From: an uncultured Clostridia bacterium | Lineage (GTDB): Bacteria; Bacillota; Clostridia; Oscillospirales; Acutalibacteraceae | Assembly (NCBI GenBank): GCA_946610835.1 | Contig: CAMOCU010000109.1 | Coordinates: 1 to 5,057, forward strand | DNA: 5,057 nt | Direction: 5' to 3' | Shown here: piece by piece, positions 1 to 5,057 of the stretch | Position numbering within the stretch: the stretch's first letter is position 1 | Layout: each line of letters starts with the position of its first letter | Position numbers and translations under genes: made by a program | Notes under the pieces: generated by a model | Told to the model about the DNA's origin: nothing | The model's input: the letters and a program-made list of their open reading frames with translations, nothing else | Databases searched by the model: none

Positions 1-2
1 AA

Positions 3-2483
3 AAGATCCTTGTCTGGACGACCACCCCGTGGACGCTTTCGTCCAACGTCGCGCTGGCTGTCAACCCCGAAATCGATTATGTCGAGGTGCGTATCGCCAG
101 CGACGACGCAACGCTCATCTGCGCGAAAAACGCCATCAAATATCTCGGCGACGACAAGCAGGAAGTGCTGCGCATGTTCAAGGGCGCGGAACTGGTCGGC
201 CTGCATTTTGAAACCTGCTTCCCCGAACTGGAGGCACAGCAGGGCATCGACCACCGCATTGTCGCATGGGAGGACGTGGACGCCGAGGAAGGAACGGGCG
301 TGGTGCATATCGCTCCCGGCTGCGGCGCGGAGGACTTCCAGCTCGGTCTGCGCGAAAATCTGGCGCAGGTCATGCCCGTGGACGACAGCGGCATTTTCCT
401 GCCCGGTTTCGGCTTTATGAGCGGCAAGGACAGTCACGACATCGCTCCCGAAGTGTTTGACGAGCTGCAAAAAAGAAACAAACTGTATAAGGTCGAACCG
501 CACGAGCACAGCTATCCCGTCTGCTGGCGCTGCAAGCACGAGGTGATTTTCCGTCTGGTGCCGGCATGGTTCATCGCCACCGAGGAACTCAAGCCCCGTT
601 TGATCCGCGCGGCGGAAAGCGTGCGCTGGGAGCCGGAATCCAACGGCAAGCGCATGGTCGACTGGCTGAACAACATGGGCGACTGGAACATCTCGCGCAA
701 GCGTTACTACGGCCTGCCCCTGCCCTTCTATGTGTGCGATTGCGGCGAAGTGACCGTGATCGGCTCCAAGGCGGAGCTGCGCGAAAAGGCTGTCGATCCC
801 GCCAAGGTGGACGCGCTGCCGCAGCTGCACCGTCCGTGGATGGACGAGATCGAAATCGTCTGCCCGCGTTGCGGCAAACCCGTTCACCGCATCTCCGAAA
901 CGGGCGATGTGTGGCTGGACGCGGGCATCGTCCCCTTCTCCACCTTCGGCTATTTCGAGGACAAAGAAGAGTGGAAAAAGAATTTCCCCGCCGAGTGGGT
1001 CACCGAAATGCGCGAGCAGGTGCGTCTGTGGTTCTACTCCATGCTGTTCATGAGCGTGGTTCTGGAGGATCGCGCACCGTATGAGCGCGTGCTGTCCTAC
1101 AACTCGGTCGTGGCGGAGGACGGCTCCCGCTTCTCCAAGACCGGATTCATGATCCGCTTCGACGAAGCCGCCGAAAAGATCGGCGCGGACACGGTGCGGT
1201 ATTTGTACGCCGGCGCGCCTGTGGCCAACGACGTGCGTTTCGGATACAATCTGGGCGACGAAGCGCGGCGCAAGCTGCTCGGCTTTTACAACATCTACAC
1301 ATTCTTCGATACATACGCGTCCATCGACAAACCCTGCTTCGACGGCTACACGCCCGACAAGGACGCTTTCACCCCGGTGGACAAATGGATGATGCTGCGC
1401 ACGGATGCGTTCATCCGCAAAGCTACGGACGCGTACGAAAGCTACAAATCCTATGCGCTGATCAAAGAATTTGAACTGTTTGTGGACGACATCTCCAACT
1501 GGTACATCCGCACCAACCGCCGCCGCTTCTGGAAAGCGGAGGACGAAAAGGATAAGATGATTGCGTATTACACGCTCTTCACCGCGCTGATGGCGTGTGT
1601 GCAGTGCATGGCGCCCATCATCCCCTTCATGACCGAAGGCATCTGGCAAAAACTCTGCCGCAAGGTTATGCCCTCGCTGCCGCTGTCGGTGCATCTGACC
1701 GATTTCCCGAAGCCGATGGATCTGTTCACCGACGACGGTCTGACCGAAAACGTCGCCACTGTGCGCGACATCATTGCCACGGCCATGCGTCTGCGCAACG
1801 AACAGCAGCTCAAGGTCCGCCAGCCGCTGGCAAAACTCTTTGTCTGCACCGAAAACGCCGATGCGATCCGCACCTTTGAGCGCAGCATCCTGGACGAGCT
1901 GAACATCAAGGCGGTGGAATACATCACCGACTTCTCCGTGCTGGAAGAGAGCACGCTGGGCGTCAACTTCAAGGCGGCCGGCGCCGTGCTGAAAAAGGAC
2001 GTCAACCGCTTCAAAGCCGCACTGGAAAGCGCCGATCGTGCCGACATGCAGGCCATGGTCGCCGCCTTCGACGCCAATACGGACGTGACGGTTCCGGGAT
2101 TTGACGGCGCATTCGCGCCCGCCCTCTTTGTCAAGAACAGCAAAACAAAGGCAGGCGTTGTCAGCGCAAAGTGCGCAGACGGCATTGACGTCGCGCTGGA
2201 TGTGACGCTGACCGACGCGCTGCGCAAAGAAGGCGCTGTACGCGATGTGATCCGCCAGTGCCAGCTGCTGCGCAAGGAAGCCGGATACACTGTTGAACAG
2301 CGTATCACTGCCGCCGTACGCACAGAGGACGCGTTCCTGCTGCAGGCGCTCACCGAAAACAAAGCGCACATCGCCGCGGAACTGCTCGCGGGCGACCTTG
2401 TAATCAACGACGCATTCACCCCTGATCTGGAAAAGACCTTTGACGTAAACGGCGCCGCCGTTACCGCCGGCGTGCGGAAATAA
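3..2483 (+). CDS. ileS: Isoleucyl-tRNA synthetase, IleS2-like, 5'-truncated by window edge
   Basis: Cytoplasmic class I synthetase that charges tRNA(Ile) with isoleucine and hydrolyses mischarged Val-tRNA(Ile). The frame is open from base 3, giving 826 visible residues; IleS2-type enzymes are about 1,030-1,050, so roughly 200 N-terminal residues with the HIGH motif lie outside. The first Met codon in frame (87) is internal. Visible in order: the CP1 editing domain with the threonine-rich WTTTPWT motif (residues 5-11) and GTGVVHIAPGCGAED, keeping the His (102) and Asp (111) equivalent to E. coli H333 and D342; CWRC after HSYPV; DWNISRKRYYGLPLP; a zinc-ribbon-like CDCG...CPRCG pair; GDVWLDAG; EQVRLWFYSM; a degenerate KMSKS loop, RFSKT (376-380); an anticodon-binding helical region with NWYIRTNRRRFW; and a C-terminal part (LRKEGAVRDVIRQCQLLRKEAG) typical of IleS2, without the C-terminal zinc finger of IleS1. 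The KMSKS, RGWF (here RLWF) and RYWG (RYYG) signatures deviate from the usual form. Valyl- and leucyl-tRNA synthetases fit less well. It ends at TAA just before a strong terminator. Confidence 0.93.
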   Translation, partial: KILVWTTTPWTLSSNVALAVNPEIDYVEVRIASDDATLICAKNAIKYLGDDKQEVLRMFKGAELVGLHFETCFPELEAQQGIDHRIVAWEDVDAEEGTGVVHIAPGCGAEDFQLGLRENLAQVMPVDDSGIFLPGFGFMSGKDSHDIAPEVFDELQKRNKLYKVEPHEHSYPVCWRCKHEVIFRLVPAWFIATEELKPRLIRAAESVRWEPESNGKRMVDWLNNMGDWNISRKRYYGLPLPFYVCDCGEVTVIGSKAELREKAVDPAKVDALPQLHRPWMDEIEIVCPRCGKPVHRISETGDVWLDAGIVPFSTFGYFEDKEEWKKNFPAEWVTEMREQVRLWFYSMLFMSVVLEDRAPYERVLSYNSVVAEDGSRFSKTGFMIRFDEAAEKIGADTVRYLYAGAPVANDVRFGYNLGDEARRKLLGFYNIYTFFDTYASIDKPCFDGYTPDKDAFTPVDKWMMLRTDAFIRKATDAYESYKSYALIKEFELFVDDISNWYIRTNRRRFWKAEDEKDKMIAYYTLFTALMACVQCMAPIIPFMTEGIWQKLCRKVMPSLPLSVHLTDFPKPMDLFTDDGLTENVATVRDIIATAMRLRNEQQLKVRQPLAKLFVCTENADAIRTFERSILDELNIKAVEYITDFSVLEESTLGVNFKAAGAVLKKDVNRFKAALESADRADMQAMVAAFDANTDVTVPGFDGAFAPALFVKNSKTKAGVVSAKCADGIDVALDVTLTDALRKEGAVRDVIRQCQLLRKEAGYTVEQRITAAVRTEDAFLLQALTENKAHIAAELLAGDLVINDAFTPDLEKTFDVNGAAVTAGVRK

Positions 2484-2515
2484 ATCGGCACGCAAAACCC
2501 GCAGCGCACTTCCAT

Positions 2516-2560
2516 AAAAATCACTGCCCGCAGCTCCGTTGAGCGCGGGCAGTTTTTGTT
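2516..2560. terminator. Bidirectional rho-independent terminator between convergent genes
   Basis: A 9-bp perfect stem pairs ACTGCCCGC (2523-2531) with GCGGGCAGT (2545-2553). It can be extended inside by GCT/AGC pairing past a bulged A, leaving a 6-base loop. On the plus strand it runs into TTTTTGTT, suited to ending ileS 40 bases after its stop. On the minus strand the stem is followed by GA and then TTTTT (complement of 2516-2520), so the same hairpin can end the convergent TM2-protein gene, whose stop is about 20 bases away. The structure was read by eye and no folding energy was calculated. Confidence 0.9.
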
Positions 2561-2573
2561 GGAAAAGTGCGGT

Positions 2574-2996
2574 TTATTTTTTGACGATCGGCAGGCCGTT
2601 GCTGTCTGTAAATTTGCCCATAGCGATCATAATAACATCGTAAATGGTGCCGATCCCCAGACATCCGCCTGTCAGCAGCCAGATCAGGCCTGTATCGGTT
2701 TTGCCGACATAGAATCTGTGGATGCCGAAACCGCCGCCGAGAATCGCCAGCAGGATCGTGGTGAACCAATCGTAGGGCGAAACCTTCTGCTTGGCCGCCG
2801 CCGCTTCGACAGCCTGCTTGAGCGCGGGATTCTGATCCATGATCTCATGGAATGTCGCCTCGTCCACGAGCGCGGCGGTTTCGCTTTGCGCGGTCTTTGC
2901 ACCGGCGTTCGACGCATAACTCATGCAGGGAACGCAGGTCAGAATCGTCAGCGATGCAAGCAGCACGGCCAGAAATTTTTTCATCTTTTTCATCAT
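2574..2996 (-). CDS. TM2-domain protein with N-terminal signal peptide
   Basis: Small membrane protein of 140 residues. It starts with a lysine-rich n-region (MMKKMKK) and a hydrophobic core (residues 8-20), then a likely signal-peptidase site after SYA (28). There follows an Ala/Glu/Lys-rich hydrophilic segment (29-75), likely helical, and then a TM2 domain: first membrane segment about 78-95 with the signature GGGFGIHRFYVGK (87-99), second segment about 101-127 with the conserved Asp in YDVIM (120), and the trailing D-S-N-G (131-134) typical of the family. TM2 domains (two short helices with a tight turn) are widespread in bacteria but have no settled biochemical role, so none is assigned. 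C21 and C24 lie near the signal-peptide end but do not make a good lipobox. Start choice: TTG (2997-2999), ATG (2994-2996) and ATG (2991-2993) are consecutive; the AAAGGA site lies 6 bases from the first ATG, which I prefer. Transcribed alone, converging on ileS and diverging from the glycosidase gene. Confidence 0.85.
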   Translation of the reverse strand: MMKKMKKFLAVLLASLTILTCVPCMSYASNAGAKTAQSETAALVDEATFHEIMDQNPALKQAVEAAAAKQKVSPYDWFTTILLAILGGGFGIHRFYVGKTDTGLIWLLTGGCLGIGTIYDVIMIAMGKFTDSNGLPIVKK

Positions 2997-3002
2997 CAAG
3001 TA

Positions 3003-3010
3003 TCCTTTCC
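3003..3010 (-). promoter_or_regulatory. Ribosome binding site of the TM2-domain gene
   Basis: The minus strand reads GGAAAGGA here, preceded by a run of A. The AAAGGA core is 6 bases from the ATG at 2996, 3 bases from the upstream TTG and 9 bases from the second ATG. This spacing favours the ATG at 2996, though the more distal AAGG copy could serve the TTG. Confidence 0.7.
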
Positions 3011-3145
3011 TTTTTGACTTTTCTTTTTGAAATCAACAGGCAGCCGTTTGCCGCATGTGCCGATACCCGATCCTCCTTTGTACCTTTATTCCCGGTCGAT
3101 ACCCCGCGCGCCGGATCACGCTGTGCCGCCTTCAATTTCCTGCCG

Positions 3146-3154
3146 ATTATAGCA
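3146..3154 (-). promoter_or_regulatory. Putative extended -10 promoter for the TM2-domain gene
   Basis: On the minus strand the site reads TGCTATAAT, a perfect TATAAT preceded by the TGn of an extended -10 element. No good -35 hexamer is seen 16-18 bases upstream (GCCTTT at best), which an extended -10 can tolerate. Transcription would start near 3139, leaving a 5' leader of about 140 bases. It is the only consensus-like -10 I see on this strand in the interval, and it is unproven. Confidence 0.55.
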
Positions 3155-3275
3155 TACTTTCTTTTGAAAAAGGCGGACGACCGCACGAATGCGCCCGTTT
3201 ACGGTATGAGCGTTCCGCATCGCGCTGCGCGCCGCCGGATATTGAACAAAACGTGTGAAATTCTCCGCATTTGCA

Positions 3276-3305
3276 TTGACCCGCACAGGGAATTCATGGT
3301 ATAAT
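3276..3305 (+). promoter_or_regulatory. Sigma-A (sigma-70-type) promoter of the glycosidase gene
   Basis: TTGACC (3276-3281) and a perfect TATAAT (3300-3305) are separated by 18 bases. The predicted transcription start near 3312 gives a leader of only about 20 bases before the ATG at 3333. Its close match to consensus suggests constitutive expression unless an unseen operator overlaps it. No clear palindromic operator was found within it. Confidence 0.8.
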
Positions 3306-3317
3306 AACTTTATTACG

Positions 3318-3324
3318 AAAGGGG
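3318..3324 (+). promoter_or_regulatory. Ribosome binding site deciding the glycosidase start
   Basis: AAAGGGG lies 8 bases before the ATG at 3333. This selects that ATG over the in-frame GTG at 3255, which lies upstream of the promoter's -10 element and so could not be on the main transcript. Another ATG at 3325 abuts the site and is out of frame. Confidence 0.8.
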
Positions 3325-3332
3325 ATGTACGT

Positions 3333-5033
3333 ATGCGCGCACAGAACACAGCTTTTTCACGGAGGATGCCGCTGCCGGACGATGCGTCTTACGGCAAACT
3401 GTTTGCATACAGCGCCCTTGCCGGCGAAAATCTGCACCGCAGAGACTGGTGCGGTGTACTGACCTGGAACCCCGGCGAGATCCGCTTTGCCGGCGGCGAG
3501 GACGCGCCCGGCCGGATGCTGCTGCGCTTCACGGAAAAGACGCTTAAGTACGACGTGGTCGTGTCGGATCTGATCGCTGCGCAGGGCGGCAAAATTCTGG
3601 TTACGTTTGCCGATGCGCAGACAGTCGTCGGGCGCAGTGACTGCATGCCTGCCATCCGGCTGGAAAACGAGGCGTATCTTCCCGGCGCACGGACGATCTT
3701 CGACGGGCAATACGCTTTTGCGCTGTATACGCGGAAAAACGGCGCATGTGTGGAATTCGCCCTGTGTCGGCGTGCGGACGCCGAATCGGCGCAAAAAGCC
3801 GCGCGCGAGGCTGTCGGCACAGATATGGATGCGCTCGCGCAGGCCGTGATAGATTGGTACTGTTCCGCGCCGCCGTGTCCCGACATACGGTATGAAAAGC
3901 TGTGGTACAAATGCCTGTCCGTCAACCGGGTCAACATCTACAGCCCGCAGGACGGATTTGAGCGCTTCTTCACCACGCCCGACCGCCTGCCGCACCGGCA
4001 CATGTGGCTGTGGGACTCCTGCTTCCACGCGCTGGCGCTGGTGCATTTTGCGCCCGCACTGGCCGAGGACGCTGTGCTCGCGGTGCTGGACTGCCAGCGC
4101 GAGGACGGATTTATTCCCCACAGAATGAAAAGCCGGGACGATATTTCCGACATCACACAGCCGCCTGTGCTGTGCGCAACGATCTGGAGCCTGTACGAGG
4201 TAACGGGCGATATGGAACTGCTGCGGCAGACGGCGAAAAAGCTGCACCGTTATCTGCAGTGGGATCTGCAGAACCGCCGCTCGCCGTCCGGCCTGATGAC
4301 ATGGTATACGCAGTATGCCGACGTGCGCTGCCGCTGCGATGAATCCGGCATGGACAATTCTCCGCGCTTTGACACAACGGAAAAACTCGAAGCGGTCGAT
4401 TTTTCCACCTTCATGGTCAATGAGCTTCTGTGCCTGCGGCGGATCTATATGACGATCGGCGAACGGGGCACCGCGATGCGGCTCGAGGAAACACAGCGGG
4501 AATTGACGGATAAAATCAACGAACGTCTTTGGGACCCGGCTTCGGGCTGTTATTATGACCGCACTTGGGACGGCGAATTCCGCCGCATTCTCACCCCTGT
4601 GTCTTTTCTGCCCCTGTTCGCCGGGATTTGCGATCCGCGGCAGGCGCGGCGCCTTTCGGCACATTTGCCGCCGCTGCTCGATCTTCCTTTCCCCCTGCCG
4701 TCCGCCGTGGACGAAAACGGCGGCTATTTCACCCGGGACATGTGGCGCGGCGGCGTTTGGCTCAATTACAACTACTTTATCTACGTCGGGCTTCAAAAAT
4801 ACGGGTTCGGCAAACTGGCCTCCGATCTGCGGCACAAGACGCTTGAGGGTGTAAACAAGCAATTCCTGCAAAGCGGGAATGTGTACGAATTTTACGATCC
4901 GTTCGGCGGCGATCCGCTGCGGCTGGATCGAAAAGGCCCGCAGCCCGAAACGCCGGATGCGCTGGTACACATGCATTCGATCACGGATTACAACTGGAGC
5001 GCATGCTTTATCGAACTGTTTCTGCGTTCCTGA
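3333..5033 (+). CDS. GH63 / mannosylglycerate-hydrolase-like glycoside hydrolase
   Basis: Cytoplasmic glycosidase of 566 residues with no signal peptide or membrane segment. Residues 1-175 look beta-rich and form an N-terminal domain I cannot name. Residues 185-566 carry the (alpha/alpha)6-barrel signatures of GH63 and related inverting enzymes: HMWLWDSCFHALAL (223-236), QREDGFIPHRM (255-265), ESGMDNSPRFD (337-347), AVDFSTFMVNEL (354-365), WRGGVWLNYNYF (471-482), and NVYEFYDPFGG (516-526) followed by HSITDYNWSA (548-557). By family analogy with Thermus mannosylglycerate hydrolase and E. coli YgjK, Asp341 would be the general acid and Glu519 the general base; both are present. The family cleaves alpha-linked glucosides or mannosides such as mannosylglycerate, glucosylglycerate and short alpha-glucans, but the exact substrate cannot be read from the sequence. 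There is no transporter, kinase or synthase neighbour in the window to narrow it. The short leader and consensus promoter suggest steady expression. Related trehalase-like (GH37) or GH15 enzymes are less likely. Family assignment is firm, substrate open. Confidence 0.87.
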   Translation: MRAQNTAFSRRMPLPDDASYGKLFAYSALAGENLHRRDWCGVLTWNPGEIRFAGGEDAPGRMLLRFTEKTLKYDVVVSDLIAAQGGKILVTFADAQTVVGRSDCMPAIRLENEAYLPGARTIFDGQYAFALYTRKNGACVEFALCRRADAESAQKAAREAVGTDMDALAQAVIDWYCSAPPCPDIRYEKLWYKCLSVNRVNIYSPQDGFERFFTTPDRLPHRHMWLWDSCFHALALVHFAPALAEDAVLAVLDCQREDGFIPHRMKSRDDISDITQPPVLCATIWSLYEVTGDMELLRQTAKKLHRYLQWDLQNRRSPSGLMTWYTQYADVRCRCDESGMDNSPRFDTTEKLEAVDFSTFMVNELLCLRRIYMTIGERGTAMRLEETQRELTDKINERLWDPASGCYYDRTWDGEFRRILTPVSFLPLFAGICDPRQARRLSAHLPPLLDLPFPLPSAVDENGGYFTRDMWRGGVWLNYNYFIYVGLQKYGFGKLASDLRHKTLEGVNKQFLQSGNVYEFYDPFGGDPLRLDRKGPQPETPDALVHMHSITDYNWSACFIELFLRS

Positions 5034-5057
5034 AATACCGGCGGGAAGAAGAATGAA

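Larger units (their letters stand above)
2997..3332. other. Divergent intergenic regulatory interval
   Basis: This 336-base stretch separates the divergent TM2 and glycosidase genes. From left to right it holds the TM2 gene's ribosome binding site, its roughly 140-base putative leader, the minus-strand extended -10 (3146-3154), about 120 bases with no feature I recognise (3155-3275), and the plus-strand promoter and ribosome binding site of the glycosidase. The leader contains an SD-like AAAGGAGG on the minus strand (3072-3079) with no start codon at a normal distance, and an 8-base direct repeat CGATACCC at 3061-3068 and 3097-3104. I see no riboswitch consensus, T-box, tRNA or credible protein-coding gene here. 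Confidence 0.7.

Noticed and set aside
1568..2524. A 318-codon open frame on the minus strand opposite the 3' end of ileS
   Set aside because: Its translation is Ser/Ala/Thr-rich with no domain, and it would have to be transcribed through the terminator and against conserved IleRS sequence.
2556..3017. A 153-codon plus-strand frame opposite the TM2 gene
   Set aside because: It starts inside the terminator T-tract, has no ribosome binding site, and is antisense to a gene with a clear signal peptide and TM2 domain.
2845..3186. A 113-codon minus-strand frame covering the leader and the start of the TM2 gene
   Set aside because: It overlaps the TM2 coding start out of frame, would begin upstream of the predicted -10, has Lys/Arg-rich low-information content and no recognisable motif.
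3155..3275. Possible structured RNA or operator between the two divergent promoters
   Set aside because: Only short GC-rich complementary runs (around 3218-3236) were seen, none longer than expected in high-GC sequence, and no riboswitch or T-box consensus was recognised.
3255..3332. N-terminal extension of the glycosidase from a GTG at 3255
   Set aside because: The extension spans the TTGACC/TATAAT promoter and has no ribosome binding site at the GTG, while AAAGGGG sits 8 bases before the ATG at 3333. The extra 26 residues do not look like a signal peptide.
3357..4976. A 539-codon open frame on the minus strand opposite the glycosidase gene
   Set aside because: It is a mirror frame produced by high-GC codon bias. 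Its translation is rich in Arg, His, Gln and Ala with no recognisable domain, and it lies fully antisense to a gene with clear catalytic motifs.
5034..5057. Possible start of a next gene at the ATG at 5053
   Set aside because: GGGAAGA precedes the ATG closely, but only one and a half codons are visible, so neither the frame nor a product can be supported.

Overview
The window is about 58% GC and reads as ordinary chromosomal DNA of a fairly GC-rich, low-complexity-free Gram-positive bacterium. My best guess is an uncultured gut-type member of the Clostridia (Oscillospirales/Christensenellales-like). The reasons are the eukaryote-like (IleS2-type) isoleucyl-tRNA synthetase, consensus sigma-A promoter hexamers, purine-rich Shine-Dalgarno sites (AAAGGA, AAAGGGG) and a small TM2-domain protein. 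This taxonomic call is an inference.

Layout: (1) 3-2483, plus strand: the C-terminal ~826 codons of isoleucyl-tRNA synthetase; the gene runs off the left edge, so the HIGH motif is not visible. (2) 2516-2560: a strong stem-loop with A-tract and T-tract flanks, placed to act as a bidirectional terminator between convergent genes. (3) 2574-2996, minus strand: a 140-residue secreted or membrane-inserted TM2-domain protein. (4) 2997-3332: a divergent regulatory interval holding an extended -10 promoter for the TM2 gene and a near-consensus sigma-A promoter for the next gene. (5) 3333-5033, plus strand: a complete 566-residue cytoplasmic glycosidase of the GH63 / mannosylglycerate-hydrolase-like (alpha/alpha)6-barrel type. 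The last 24 bases are spacer leading toward a gene outside the window.

The three genes do not form an operon: ileS and the TM2 gene converge, and the TM2 gene and the glycosidase diverge, each with its own promoter. Nothing suggests they share a pathway. No mobile element, CRISPR array, tRNA, rRNA or recognisable riboswitch was seen. The most notable point is the isoleucyl-tRNA synthetase, whose KMSKS loop reads RFSKT with the usual following LGN lost, while its editing-site residues are intact. The glycosidase has clear catalytic residues but an unassigned substrate and an N-terminal domain I cannot identify. I did not find convincing evidence of a previously undescribed multi-gene system.
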